Shown here in pieces: positions 1-8,877 of a DNA stretch of 64,000 nt. The notes under the pieces were generated by a model, which was not told the DNA's origin, searched no databases, and was given only the letters and a program-made list of their open reading frames with translations. Made by a program: the position numbers and the translations under genes. Source of the DNA: Bacteroidia bacterium (lineage in GTDB: Bacteria; Bacteroidota; Bacteroidia; J057); NCBI GenBank assembly GCA_030430205.1, contig JAUIGE010000023.1:61666-125665 (forward strand), given 5' to 3'. The first letter of the stretch is position 1. The number at the start of each line of letters is the position of its first letter.

Positions 1-37
1 CTTTTCAACAGCAGAGGCAAGACGAAAGTACAATTCT

Positions 38-838
38 ATGCACATCCTCGCCACATTAACGATTAGAAATGAGGCTGCCTACCTGAAGAAATGCCTTTCT
101 TACCACCTTGGACAAGGGATAGAAATCATGGTGATAGACAATGGTTCTACAGATGAAAGCCTTCAGATATGTGAAAGTTTTTTAGGGAAAGGTGTTATAG
201 GGATAGAGCAGTTGGCCTATCCCGGCTATTTTGATCTGACAGCCATCTTGCTGAAAGAGGCTGAGGTACAGCGCAATAGCGGAGCCGATTGGCTCATTCA
301 TCTGGATGCAGATGAGATTTTGCAAAGCAATAAAGCGAGTGAAACGCTGGCGGAGGCTATCGGCAGGATAGACGCTAAGGGCTGTAATGCCATCAATTTT
401 GAGGAATTTGTATTTCTGCCGGAAGACAGCACCGCTGATTATGCAGGTCGGGATTACCTGGAGGAGATGAGATATTACTACTGCCACCGGCCGGGCAGCC
501 GGAGATTGGTAAGGGCATTTAAAAATGGCATAGGGGCTTCCAATCTGGAATCCGGCGGACATCGCCTTGAGGGAGGAAAAGTGAAAATGTACCGAAAAAG
601 CTTTTTCCTCCGGCATTATATTGGGCTGAGTGAAAGGCATTTGCAGCAAAAATATGGGAACCGAATATTTTCCCCTACAGATCTCGCAAAAGGCTGGAGT
701 AAAAACAGGGCGGGTCTGACAGAAAGTGACATACAATTGCCGCCCGTCGAAAAACTAGAGAAATATCCTTTTTCTGCGAAAAAGCCATTCCGAACCAGAA
801 AAGCCTACAAAAAACATTTTTGGGAGTGGGATTTCTAA
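38..838 (+). CDS. Family 2-like glycosyltransferase
   Basis: This 266-aa protein looks like a GT-A fold glycosyltransferase that would add a sugar to a surface glycan in the cytoplasm. The N-terminus shows the first strand and loop (TLTIRNEAAYLKKCL), then VIDNGSTDES, and a metal/nucleotide-binding DAD in HLDADEI near residue 91. The C-terminal half (HRPGSRRLVRAF, RHYIGLSERHLQQKYGNR) resembles small GT2 proteins with a Glyco_tranf_2_4-like layout. The frame stays open to the window's left edge, so an earlier start cannot be excluded, but the ATG at 38 sits exactly where the fold should begin. It lies 32 bp upstream of a sulfotransferase and just before an ABC polysaccharide exporter. The acceptor and donor sugars are unknown. 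Confidence 0.8.
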   Translation: MHILATLTIRNEAAYLKKCLSYHLGQGIEIMVIDNGSTDESLQICESFLGKGVIGIEQLAYPGYFDLTAILLKEAEVQRNSGADWLIHLDADEILQSNKASETLAEAIGRIDAKGCNAINFEEFVFLPEDSTADYAGRDYLEEMRYYYCHRPGSRRLVRAFKNGIGASNLESGGHRLEGGKVKMYRKSFFLRHYIGLSERHLQQKYGNRIFSPTDLAKGWSKNRAGLTESDIQLPPVEKLEKYPFSAKKPFRTRKAYKKHFWEWDF

Positions 839-870
839 ATTCCTATCCTACTTTTCATTTTATTTGCCAG

Positions 871-1869
871 ATGTCACAGCCAACCTGCATTTTGGTTTTT
901 GGTATGCACCGATGTGGTACTTCTGCCACAACAGGCTTGTTGGATATTATGGGCGCGGAATTAGGGGGGAAGCTCATGCCACCCACCCCATTTAACCCCA
1001 ATGGGTATTTTGAGCATATTGAAATCAGAGAGATCAATGACCGCATCCTGAGGGCCCTGGACTCTTCCTGGGATAGCGAGACGGAACTGGCTGCCAATTG
1101 GACCGCAAAGCCGGCTATCCAACAAATAAAGCGCGAACTTTCCACCATTATTTATCAGCAATTTTCTCCTCATCAGTTATTTGCTATTAAAGATCCCCGC
1201 ATTAGCAAATTGCTCCCTTTTTGGGAGGAGATTTTAAAGGATTTAGGGATACAAATGAAATGCCTGATTCTTCTGAGAAATCCCGGAGAAGTTGCGGCAT
1301 CTTTAGCAGAAAGAGATGGGTTTTCATACGAAAAAAGCATGTTGCTTTGGCTGGAACATATCCTTCAGGCCGAAAAAAACAGCAGGCATTTGGAAAGGGT
1401 TTTTGTAAATTATAAGGATGTTCTGATTGACCCTGCCGCACAAATTCAGCGAATAGTAGACAACCTTGAGGTGGTTTTTCCCCATTCTCTTCAGGAAAAA
1501 AAAGATATGCTGGAATCCTTTATAGACAAATCCCTGAATCATGGAGAAAATTCCTCTATCAGCATCCATAATAATTTTCCGTTGGTAGAAAAAGCCTATA
1601 ATCTGATAGAAAAAATAAAGCTTGTCGGTTCAGAAGAATTTAGCCGATTTGAAGGGGAATGGGAAATACATGCGGAGCTGTTTAGGCAAAATCGCAGCCT
1701 TTTCCTTTCGCCAGAAATAAAGGCGCAATTGGCCAGGGGAAAACAGAAGATGTTGGAAGATGAACGATCATTATTCACCAATTTTTCCAGCATGTTAAAG
1801 GAACGCGCCTCACAGTTTTGGGGCAATAGAAACAAGGGGCTATTTGCCTCTCCAAAACAGCGGGACTAA
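871..1869 (+). CDS. P-loop sulfotransferase family protein
   Basis: This 332-aa protein is a probable PAPS-dependent sulfotransferase acting on a carbohydrate. The N-terminal strand-loop ILVFGMHRCGTSATTGLL (about residues 6-23) is the 5'-phosphosulfate binding loop of the family. Downstream, FAIKDPRISKLLPFW and LILLRNPGEVAASL match the 3'-phosphate binding region, which usually reads as a Pro/Arg-containing strand plus a conserved Ser. The ATG at 871 is preferred over the in-frame ATG at 820 because the latter adds 17 residues overlapping the preceding glycosyltransferase. The remainder is mostly charged helices. It belongs to the polysaccharide cluster; its substrate cannot be told from the sequence. 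Confidence 0.82.
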   Translation: MSQPTCILVFGMHRCGTSATTGLLDIMGAELGGKLMPPTPFNPNGYFEHIEIREINDRILRALDSSWDSETELAANWTAKPAIQQIKRELSTIIYQQFSPHQLFAIKDPRISKLLPFWEEILKDLGIQMKCLILLRNPGEVAASLAERDGFSYEKSMLLWLEHILQAEKNSRHLERVFVNYKDVLIDPAAQIQRIVDNLEVVFPHSLQEKKDMLESFIDKSLNHGENSSISIHNNFPLVEKAYNLIEKIKLVGSEEFSRFEGEWEIHAELFRQNRSLFLSPEIKAQLARGKQKMLEDERSLFTNFSSMLKERASQFWGNRNKGLFASPKQRD

Positions 1870-1956
1870 GCTCCATTTAATTCAACTTGCCCATGCAAAC
1901 CATGGGACTTGCAAATTCATCACATTCGCACGTATTTGCGGGAAGAAACCATTTTC

Positions 1957-2754
1957 ATGCTAAACAATCTCCTGAAACCCATCCTTGAATCTCTTCCCGA
2001 AAATAACTGGCTTGAACGCCTTTGGATGGTCTCCAAGGTAGATTTTTGGAAACGCTACTACAACAATAAGTTGGGGATTGTCTGGGCTTTCCTCAATCCG
2101 CTTCTGCACTTTTTGATATACTATTTCTTTTTCACGGTGGTATATCAAAACAAAGTAGAGGGCTTCGCTTTTTACCTGTTTTCGGGCATGCTTTTCTGGC
2201 AGTTTTTTAGTGAAGGCACTTCACAGGGAATATCCATTTACCACACGAAAATCCACCTGATTCAGAGCATACAGATTCATAAATTCGATCTGAACCTGGC
2301 AAGTTGTCTGACAGCTTTTTATGCCTTTATTTTCAATTTTTGTGTGTTTCTGCTTATCCAGATGCTTTTTGGGCCTGATTTCAGTTGGTATATACTATAC
2401 CTCCCGCTCCTGATGCTCAATGTTTTTCTGATCGTGCTGGGGGTTGGCAGCCTGCTTTCAGCTTTGTATCTGTATGTAAAGGACATCACCCATTTTTGGT
2501 CGATCATCATTCGGGCGGGGTTTTTTACCCACCCCATTTTGTTTCCCAAAGAGTTGATTCTGGAGCATGCGCCTATCGCCATCTACATCAGTCCACTTGT
2601 GGGGATACTGATCAACCTGCGCGAGGTGGTCGTTTATGCGAAACCACCAGATTTGGGCATCATGGCTTTCGACCTGATCTACGGCATTATTTTGGCCGCT
2701 ATCGGCTATTTTGTCTCACAAAAGGTGTCCTATAAGGTCCTCGAAAAGCTATAA
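1957..2754 (+). CDS. ABC-2 type polysaccharide exporter permease (Wzm/TagG-like)
   Basis: This 265-aa integral membrane protein is the channel-forming half of a polysaccharide ABC exporter. After an amphipathic N-terminus with a motif typical of this family (VSKVDFWKRYYNNKLGIVW), it shows about six hydrophobic segments, for example FLIYYFFFTVVYQ, AFIFNFCVFLLIQML and LLMLNVFLIVLGVGSLLSA. The C-terminal part contains the family-like HPILFPKEL and a closing helix IIYGIILAAIGYF-type segment. The ATG at 1957 removes 16 non-family residues from the longest frame. The ATPase subunit follows after 53 bp, so the two form an operon. It would flip a lipid-linked glycan across the inner membrane. Confidence 0.87.
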   Translation: MLNNLLKPILESLPENNWLERLWMVSKVDFWKRYYNNKLGIVWAFLNPLLHFLIYYFFFTVVYQNKVEGFAFYLFSGMLFWQFFSEGTSQGISIYHTKIHLIQSIQIHKFDLNLASCLTAFYAFIFNFCVFLLIQMLFGPDFSWYILYLPLLMLNVFLIVLGVGSLLSALYLYVKDITHFWSIIIRAGFFTHPILFPKELILEHAPIAIYISPLVGILINLREVVVYAKPPDLGIMAFDLIYGIILAAIGYFVSQKVSYKVLEKL

Positions 2755-2807
2755 TTTCACATTTGCACAATCTGCACATCTGCAAATTTCCTAATCAGCC
2801 AATCATC

Positions 2808-3575
2808 ATGTCTTCCCCCATCATATCCCTTCAGCATGTAAGCAAAACCTATCGGGTTTCGGATCGTCCGCTGGACTCTATCCGTTCAGTTGTTTTTCAA
2901 ATGTTCACAAGCGGGAATATGCGGGAGATCCACGCGCTCCAGGATATCAATATAGATATCCAGCGGGGCGAATTCATCGGCCTGATCGGCCACAATGGCT
3001 CGGGTAAATCAACCCTGTTGAGTTTGATCCTGGGCGCTTTGCGCCCAGATAAGGGAGGAGAGCTGAGCGTCAAAGGAAATGTCATGATGCTGTCCCTGGG
3101 ACTGGGCTTTGACAACCACCTCACGGCTCGCGAAAATATCTACATCAATGGCTCACTCCTCGGCCTCAGCCTCAAGCGCATCGGCCAAAAGTTTGACGAA
3201 ATCATTGATTTTGCAGAGCTGGAGGACTTTGTGGATACCAAAGTGAAGTTTTTTTCCAAAGGCATGCGCATGCGCCTGGCCTTTGCCGTAGGCATCCACG
3301 CCGAGACGGACATCCTGCTGATCGATGAGTTTTTTGGGGGAGTAGGGGACCAGAATTTTAAGGAAAAGTCTGAGGCTGTCTTTAAGGACCGCTTGCTGGA
3401 GGGCAAAACCATCATTTTTGCCAGTCATGCCATGCCTATTTTGGAACAAAATGCGGATCGGGTGTTCTTACTCAATCAGGGCGAGCTGATCGCCGGAGGG
3501 CCCTTTGAAGAAGTTCATGAGAAGTATAGAGAATTGATGAAGGCGCGGCGGGAAGGGCGAATGGGGAAGAAATAG
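2808..3575 (+). CDS. ABC exporter ATPase for polysaccharide (Wzt/TagH-like)
   Basis: This 255-aa ATP-binding subunit partners with the upstream permease. It has a Walker A (LIGHNGSGKSTLL), a signature segment FFSKGMRMRLAFAV, a Walker B ILLIDEFFGGVGD and the switch histidine in IFASHAM. The N-terminal YRVSDRPLDSIRSVVF is typical of the O-antigen/teichoic-acid exporter subfamily. It stops shortly after the nucleotide-binding domain and so lacks the C-terminal carbohydrate-binding domain that selects substrate in long Wzt proteins such as those of E. coli O8/O9a. Glycan recognition here probably resides elsewhere. The start at 2808 (MSSPIISLQHVSK) is chosen over an upstream ATG that reads through a TTGCACA-rich intergenic stretch. 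Its stop lies 2 bp from the convergent sulfotransferase. Confidence 0.9.
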   Translation: MSSPIISLQHVSKTYRVSDRPLDSIRSVVFQMFTSGNMREIHALQDINIDIQRGEFIGLIGHNGSGKSTLLSLILGALRPDKGGELSVKGNVMMLSLGLGFDNHLTARENIYINGSLLGLSLKRIGQKFDEIIDFAELEDFVDTKVKFFSKGMRMRLAFAVGIHAETDILLIDEFFGGVGDQNFKEKSEAVFKDRLLEGKTIIFASHAMPILEQNADRVFLLNQGELIAGGPFEEVHEKYRELMKARREGRMGKK

Positions 3576-3577
3576 GA

Positions 3578-4261
3578 TCAGTTTTGTAATTCTATCCGTA
3601 ACTTTCGCAGCCTGATGGCTTCCTCATAAAGCTGTACATCGGCTTGATTCCATGACCGAATCGCCTCCCGTTCTACTTCACTTACGATGGGTTTATTCCC
3701 CGTCACATTGTGGTAAAAATTTGAATAGCTTTTCCACTTCATTAAATAGGCAAGCGAAGCCAAATCTTCTTCATAAAATTCGCAAATCCCGATAAAGGCG
3801 CAGTCCCCCAGTGCCAAACCCTGCATGAATTTGGAGATCCGATTTCGATTGACTTCGAGATAGGCATATTCAAGCAAAGATTTTTTCATTTTACTCAGGA
3901 TATTTAATCCCTTCCTTTCCTCTTCCAATTCTTCTTCCAGCCTCTTTGACAAATAGAAATAGTTGGATATAACCCGCTCCACGGGGTCTCTAAACCAGGT
4001 GATAACCGGCGTTTTGGGCTTCAGGGCAAGCTTTTGGGTCAGGTCAGCATAGGAGAAATGTCCATGGATGACTTTCACCTGTCTACTCAATGCCTGGTCT
4101 GAAAAGGCTTTTTCTTCAAGTTTTAAGCTTTGCGAAATTAAATTTATATCCAGGCGCTTCACATGATTCTCCCCATAGACAGACTTGAGTGTGTTTCGAA
4201 AAGAAGTACCTGCTGTTTTAGGTATATGAATCGAAATGAGTTCAATGCGGTTTTTTATCAT
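3578..4261 (-). CDS. Sulfotransferase family 2-like protein
   Basis: This 227-aa probable carbohydrate sulfotransferase has the 5'-PSB loop at residues 12-21 (HIPKTAGTSF). It also has a 3'-PSB-like WFRDPVERVISNYFYL around residue 97. These two motifs, with a helical C-terminus, are characteristic of the heparan 2-O-type (Sulfotransfer_2) branch. It is clearly paralogous to the proteins at 6391-6999 and 8878-9633, sharing SKFMQGL, FIGICEFYEEDL and the terminal IRSWNQADVQLYEEA pattern. It is encoded opposite to the neighbouring ABC exporter, tail to tail with a 2-bp gap, and head to head with the fusion gene at 4329. Confidence 0.82.
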   Translation of the reverse strand: MIKNRIELISIHIPKTAGTSFRNTLKSVYGENHVKRLDINLISQSLKLEEKAFSDQALSRQVKVIHGHFSYADLTQKLALKPKTPVITWFRDPVERVISNYFYLSKRLEEELEEERKGLNILSKMKKSLLEYAYLEVNRNRISKFMQGLALGDCAFIGICEFYEEDLASLAYLMKWKSYSNFYHNVTGNKPIVSEVEREAIRSWNQADVQLYEEAIRLRKLRIELQN

Positions 4262-4328
4262 AACAATTTCAACTACTTTGATAGGCGATTAGAAAATACC
4301 TTTCACAAGATAGATAATTAGGTAATAT

Positions 4329-6404
4329 ATGATTTGGCTAGCATCTTTTCCCCGTTCAGGGAACACCTTTTTTCGGAATGTCTTGTTTGAGGTATATGGG
4401 CTGGAATCAAGCACTTTTCATGTTGAGCCGGGCCGGGAAGTAGACCCTAATTACGCGCAATTTCCTTTTGTGAAAACGCATTTATTGCCAGACCAATTAT
4501 TGCCCAATGACCCTCATATCAAATCTGTATACCTGCTCCGGGATGGCCGGGATGCCCTTGTTTCTATCGCCCACCACCGGCAGGATATCAAAGAAAATGA
4601 TTCTGATTTTTACATCAATTTATTGGATGCGATAGTCGCGCCTGGGGACAGTTTTTTTGGTGGTTGGTCGAGAAATGTGCAGGAATGGACGGCCAAGGCG
4701 GATATTGTCATCCGATTCGAAGATCTAATCCGTGATCCGATCGGGCAGATCGAACGGCTAAGGGAGATCACGGATCTCCCAGAACCCCAATGGGATAAAC
4801 TACCCAATTTCCAGCAACTCAAGCAGGGGATTCCCCGCTATGGCAGCGGCATTCACTTTTTGGAAAGTGAGGAAGAAATGCGGGCCCTGGCTTCGAAAAA
4901 CTTTCGCAAAGGAAAGGTCGGGAACTGGGAAATAGAGATGCCCGCAGATTTACAGAAAATCTTTCATGAAATACATGGGGAGGCGATGAGGGAGTCTTCT
5001 TATGAGATTCCTGCTTCACCAGCTTTTTCTGCGATGGGCACCGGGCCTATAAAAGTGTTGCTGGATGCAACCAAAATACTGGAACCCGGCAGGGATGGAA
5101 TCCGACGATACCTTGAAGAATTAATCAACAACCTTTGGGTATTGGAGCATAAAATGCCTAACCGATGGAAAATAGATTTGCTTTTCGGAGATCAAACCAT
5201 CATTCCTTTGAGAGGTCTTGCCTTACAACATCAAAAGATAGATGAGTATTTTCTGGAAAATAAAGAGGAAAGTGATAATCTGGAAATTCAGCAGACAGAC
5301 GAAGAAATGGTACCCACGGAGGCGCTGCCTGAAGTGCTTTTTTCCTATGAACAAAAACTATTGGACTTTAAGGCATACCTGAAAAAAACGATGCCCGGAA
5401 AGTTGTATAGCTTGTTTCGGTTTGTTTACAAAATGCTGCCTTTCAGGACAATCCTGCATGTATTTCGACGGATTTCGCGTTTAAAGAACACCCAGTCTTT
5501 GCTGATAGACGAAATAGATTTTCCCTATGATGTCGTACATGTGCCACTCCCTCAGCGCGTGCCGGAAACACCCAAACTGGGGCGACAACTTGTAGTGACC
5601 TTTCACGATCTTACCCATAGCTTATTCCCCCAGTTTCATCAGGAGGACAATATTCAAAAAGCAAGACGAGGGATGGAAGCTGCCATCAAGTCCCAGGCTC
5701 ATTTTCTCTCGGTCTCCCAACATAGCCAGACAGATCTTTTGGATGCATACAAACTATCTCCCCAGGATAGTACCGTCATATATGAGGCGGCGAACCGGAG
5801 CCATTTTTTTCCGCGAAAAAATGACTCAAAGTGGGAAGAAATCCTGGCAAAACACAAGCTGACCGAAAGCCGCTTTTTTCTTTGCCTTTTTACCATTGAA
5901 CCCAGAAAAAACATTCATGCCACCATCGAAGCCTTTCGGCAATTGCGAAAGGTACATGAAGGAGAAGAAATCCAACTGTGGATCTGTGGGAAAATAGGGT
6001 GGAAAATGGAGGGCCTGGAGGTTAAAGAATTCTCCCGGGAGGGGATTCTTTTTTTAGGATTTGTCGATGAAGGTGAACTGCCTTTTTTCTATAGCTATGC
6101 CGAAGCTTTGTGTTATATCTCTCATTATGAGGGCTTTGGATTGCCTCCACTGGAGGCCATGTTTTGTGCTACGCCCATTATTTATGGGAATAATAGCTCC
6201 ATGCCTGAGGTCATTGGAGAAGCAGGCCTGCCAGCAAATGCCTCTCAGATTTCTGATATTCAGATTCAGATGAGCAGATTTTTAACAAATCCCGATTTGA
6301 AAAAAGAGTTGGGTCAAAAAGCCCTCAAGCATAGCTTTCAGTATTCCTGGGTTAAAATGGCCTGGGAAACACTTCTTGCGTATGAGGAATCTATTTCTGA
6401 ATAA
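4329..6404 (+). CDS. Bifunctional sulfotransferase - GT4 glycosyltransferase fusion
   Basis: This 691-aa protein joins two enzymes. Residues 1 to about 215 form a sulfotransferase domain of the Sulfotransfer_1 type, with the 5'-PSB loop SFPRSGNTFF at residues 6-15, the 3'-PSB-like YLLRDGRDALVSIAHH and the late VIRFEDLIRDP. Residues from about 236 (IKVLLDATKILEPGRDGIRR) to the end form a GT-B fold family 4 glycosyltransferase. That half contains TFHDLTHSLFPQF, FLSVSQHSQTDLL, FTIEPRKNIHATIEAF and the donor-binding EGFGLPPLEAMF (E-x7-E). A 90-residue insert of charged and basic sequence (about 310-400) lies inside the GT half. Both activities would act on the same glycan in the cytoplasm. The last 14 bp overlap the convergent gene downstream. 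Confidence 0.85.
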   Translation: MIWLASFPRSGNTFFRNVLFEVYGLESSTFHVEPGREVDPNYAQFPFVKTHLLPDQLLPNDPHIKSVYLLRDGRDALVSIAHHRQDIKENDSDFYINLLDAIVAPGDSFFGGWSRNVQEWTAKADIVIRFEDLIRDPIGQIERLREITDLPEPQWDKLPNFQQLKQGIPRYGSGIHFLESEEEMRALASKNFRKGKVGNWEIEMPADLQKIFHEIHGEAMRESSYEIPASPAFSAMGTGPIKVLLDATKILEPGRDGIRRYLEELINNLWVLEHKMPNRWKIDLLFGDQTIIPLRGLALQHQKIDEYFLENKEESDNLEIQQTDEEMVPTEALPEVLFSYEQKLLDFKAYLKKTMPGKLYSLFRFVYKMLPFRTILHVFRRISRLKNTQSLLIDEIDFPYDVVHVPLPQRVPETPKLGRQLVVTFHDLTHSLFPQFHQEDNIQKARRGMEAAIKSQAHFLSVSQHSQTDLLDAYKLSPQDSTVIYEAANRSHFFPRKNDSKWEEILAKHKLTESRFFLCLFTIEPRKNIHATIEAFRQLRKVHEGEEIQLWICGKIGWKMEGLEVKEFSREGILFLGFVDEGELPFFYSYAEALCYISHYEGFGLPPLEAMFCATPIIYGNNSSMPEVIGEAGLPANASQISDIQIQMSRFLTNPDLKKELGQKALKHSFQYSWVKMAWETLLAYEESISE

Positions 6405-6999
6405 GCCTGTTGTATAGCTCTATGTCCTGTAGGTTCCAATCACGGATTTGGTCACGGGTCTTTTGATCTATTCCAGATTTCTTTCCTTTGTTAAGTTGGG
6501 GGATATAGTAGGGAGGCCAATTTAGTTTTGTAGCTAGTTCTTTCAAATCCCGTTCAAAGTGTTCCATCTGACCGATAAAAAAGAAATCCTCCGTTTCCAT
6601 TCCCTTTAAAAATTTTGACATGGTATTTTGAGTTTCTTCCCGGGAGGCAAATGTCAAAATATCCTCATCGATCCGATGTTTATTGAGCTCGTATTGAACG
6701 GGATTTCTGTTTGGATTTCGTAAGCCTTCTATAAAAAAAAAATATTTTGATATGAGTCGATCCACCGGCTCCCTTAGCCAGCAGATTATTTTCGGCTTGT
6801 ATTTCTGATGGAGCTCCCGGACCTCCTGAAAATGAAAATGTCCATGCACCACTTCATGTTGCTCCTGGGAAATATCCAGGATTTTCAGGTCTCTACGCCT
6901 GTAGTAAATGGAAAGTTTTTCTCCGTAGACCTGCGTTAGGATGTTGTAAAAGGAAGTGCCCGCAGTTTTGGGAATATGAATCGAGATAAGTTTTACCAT
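6391..6999 (-). CDS. Sulfotransferase family 2-like protein
   Basis: This 202-aa probable sulfotransferase has the 5'-PSB loop HIPKTAGTSF at residues 8-17 and WLREPVDRLISKYFFF as the 3'-phosphate region. It shares the closing pattern IRDWNLQDIELYNRLIQ with its paralogue at 3578-4261. The start at 6999 is chosen because it places the first strand at the N-terminus. The longer frame adds 56 residues that only read through the preceding SGNH gene. It follows that gene by 1 bp, so 8765 to 6391 is a tight three-gene unit (methyltransferase, SGNH, sulfotransferase). Its 3' end overlaps the fusion gene by 14 bp on the other strand. Confidence 0.82.
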   Translation of the reverse strand: MVKLISIHIPKTAGTSFYNILTQVYGEKLSIYYRRRDLKILDISQEQHEVVHGHFHFQEVRELHQKYKPKIICWLREPVDRLISKYFFFIEGLRNPNRNPVQYELNKHRIDEDILTFASREETQNTMSKFLKGMETEDFFFIGQMEHFERDLKELATKLNWPPYYIPQLNKGKKSGIDQKTRDQIRDWNLQDIELYNRLIQK

Positions 7000-7000
7000 A

Positions 7001-7996
7001 TTATTGATTTCTGATTTCCTGGATTGTTTTTTGAAAAATAGCTGATTCATATAGGGTTTCCTCAAAAATTTTGTGTGCAGCCGCATTGGGGTGATGATCC
7101 AATTCGTGGGAAAAAAAGTACTGAGGCTTGTTAGCCTGAAATTTTGGAGGATGACCGATGAGTGCAAGTTCGTGTTTGGCTGTCAGTTCTACCAGGCTTT
7201 GGTAGCTTGTTTCATATTTGTAAATGGATAAATATTGGATGAGGGTAGGTATTTCATGGTCGATGCTATAGGCCTTGAAGGCGGCCAGCATCGAATCTGC
7301 ATGTATCCATTCATTTTTAGTTATTTTTCCATGCCCATTTTTTTTCCGGGTGGAAAAGATCCTGTCAGATATCATTTGCCAAAAATAGGACTTCCAATAA
7401 GGATTTTGTTTTTCCTTTTCCTGAAATTTTTCCCCGGAAAGTTGATTGCTGCGCGGCTCATTAAAATCATTATTTCCACAAAATCCGATTAAGATAAAAT
7501 CGGGATCATAAGCCTCGATTTTATCTTCGAGTAAGCCCAGATAGTGTAGTAAATTATATCCTGATACGGCAAAATTGATCAATTCATAGGTAGTACCATC
7601 ACTTCTGTCATTAAGCCGCTTTTCCAGGAGGCTATGGTATATTTCCTCCATTTCTACTCCTGTACCCATGCTAAATGAATCTCCAATAATGGCTCCACGG
7701 ATGGTATTTCCCTTTTTTACTAGAGAGTACTCCTGGTCTCTTAGGCCCTGTGAATTGGTTTTAAAACTTTTCAACTTAAACGATCGGTCCAGATTGGGTT
7801 TTAGTTCATACTGTATTTTAGGGCTTTGGGACGCCTGGACATTGCCAGAATGTCCCATTTCCGTAAATGAGTTTACTTTTTCGTAGCTGAAGGTATCGGC
7901 CCCAAAGTAATACAAGCGAACCAGAAATTCGCCTAAAACCCCTGCCATGAGAAGGCCTATCGTAAGAGAGATGATTTTAAAATAAATGGTTTTCAT
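7001..7996 (-). CDS. Membrane-anchored SGNH/GDSL-family protein
   Basis: This protein of about 331 aa starts with a hydrophobic segment (IISLTIGLLMAGVLGEFLV), which is a signal anchor, followed by a periplasmic SGNH-hydrolase-like domain. Visible blocks are GDSFSMGTG near residue 105 (nucleophile Ser), NFAVSGYN near 146 (Gly), GFCGNNDF near 175 (Asn) and DHHPNAAAH at about 300-308 (Asp/His). All four catalytic blocks are therefore present. Proteins of this design in polysaccharide clusters act as acyl-transferases or esterases on glycans, such as acetylation or deacetylation; which applies here is not visible. The start at 7996 precedes the membrane segment directly. It sits 1 bp from both the methyltransferase gene and the sulfotransferase gene. 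Confidence 0.78.
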   Translation of the reverse strand: MKTIYFKIISLTIGLLMAGVLGEFLVRLYYFGADTFSYEKVNSFTEMGHSGNVQASQSPKIQYELKPNLDRSFKLKSFKTNSQGLRDQEYSLVKKGNTIRGAIIGDSFSMGTGVEMEEIYHSLLEKRLNDRSDGTTYELINFAVSGYNLLHYLGLLEDKIEAYDPDFILIGFCGNNDFNEPRSNQLSGEKFQEKEKQNPYWKSYFWQMISDRIFSTRKKNGHGKITKNEWIHADSMLAAFKAYSIDHEIPTLIQYLSIYKYETSYQSLVELTAKHELALIGHPPKFQANKPQYFFSHELDHHPNAAAHKIFEETLYESAIFQKTIQEIRNQ

Positions 7997-7997
7997 C

Positions 7998-8765
7998 TCA
8001 GCTTTTGGGCGTCCATCTTTTAAGGTAAAAGTTAACAAAACGATGGTTTCCACTTTCCATAAAAGTGGTGTAGACATCCCTTACCCGATGATTTTGGAAA
8101 ATCCTAAATACCTCAGTCATGTCATATTCAAACATTGGGAAAAGGTATTTTTCCGCTATTCCTTTTTCCTTTGCATATCGAGGGTCCGAAAACAGGCGTT
8201 GCCTGTGTGTTTTTTCTTCAGGGGATTCTGCCGTATGGTACAAAATATGGAAATAAGCTCGCCCATTGGGATTCAGATGAGAGAGAAGGTGATCCAGTAT
8301 GGCTAAACCCTTTTCAGGGGGAATATGCTGAAATACCATCGCGGAATGGATGTAATGGTAGCTTTCTGTCAGAAAGGGAGGCTCAGGACTTACCACTTGA
8401 AAATGTACATTATCCCGCTGATATAGCTCCGCATTGATGCGGGCTTCATCGATCATGGCTTCCGAAATATCTACCCCCAGCACCTGCTCACAATTTTCAG
8501 CAAGGGCAAGGCTCAGCCTTCCTGTACCACATCCAAAATCCAGAGCTGATTTTATCGTTGGGCGTTTTTTTGGCCAAATCTTTTGAGAAACCCTCATGAC
8601 CCGTTCTATATGCTGCCTGCCACTTTCAAAAAATAGCGTTTTGGCTTCCTGATCCATCCGATCGGATAAATATTCAGGATGGGTAAGAACCCCAAAGTAA
8701 GGGTCTGATTTTCCGATTTCTTTCCAGAAAGAAGAATAGGGGTCTTTATTATTTTTTTTGATCAT
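7998..8765 (-). CDS. Class I SAM-dependent methyltransferase
   Basis: This 255-aa cytoplasmic methyltransferase has the SAM-binding motif I LDFGCGTGRLSLALA at about residues 75-89. The acidic residue of motif II is in VLGVDISEAMIDEA, and the later VFQHIPPEKG is a post-motif loop common in Methyltransf_11/25 enzymes. Being first in a three-gene unit with an SGNH protein and a sulfotransferase, it probably O-methylates a sugar or glycan terminus. The start at 8765 (MIKKNNKDPYSSF) is favoured; an in-frame ATG at 8798 would add 11 residues and overlap more of the divergent region. The exact methyl acceptor is not determinable. Confidence 0.82.
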   Translation of the reverse strand: MIKKNNKDPYSSFWKEIGKSDPYFGVLTHPEYLSDRMDQEAKTLFFESGRQHIERVMRVSQKIWPKKRPTIKSALDFGCGTGRLSLALAENCEQVLGVDISEAMIDEARINAELYQRDNVHFQVVSPEPPFLTESYHYIHSAMVFQHIPPEKGLAILDHLLSHLNPNGRAYFHILYHTAESPEEKTHRQRLFSDPRYAKEKGIAEKYLFPMFEYDMTEVFRIFQNHRVRDVYTTFMESGNHRFVNFYLKRWTPKS

Positions 8766-8877
8766 GAAGATGCTGCTTATCTTGCAAAGTGGTATCAATT
8801 CTTCCTTTTACAAAAAAAGCACTGTACTTTTTCTGATACCGGCAAAAAGACCCGCCATTTCTATACACAGCTTGATT

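Noticed and set aside
1..59. Tail of a preceding gene ending at 57-59 in another frame
   Set aside because: Only 18 codons are visible and there is no way to judge them; not called.
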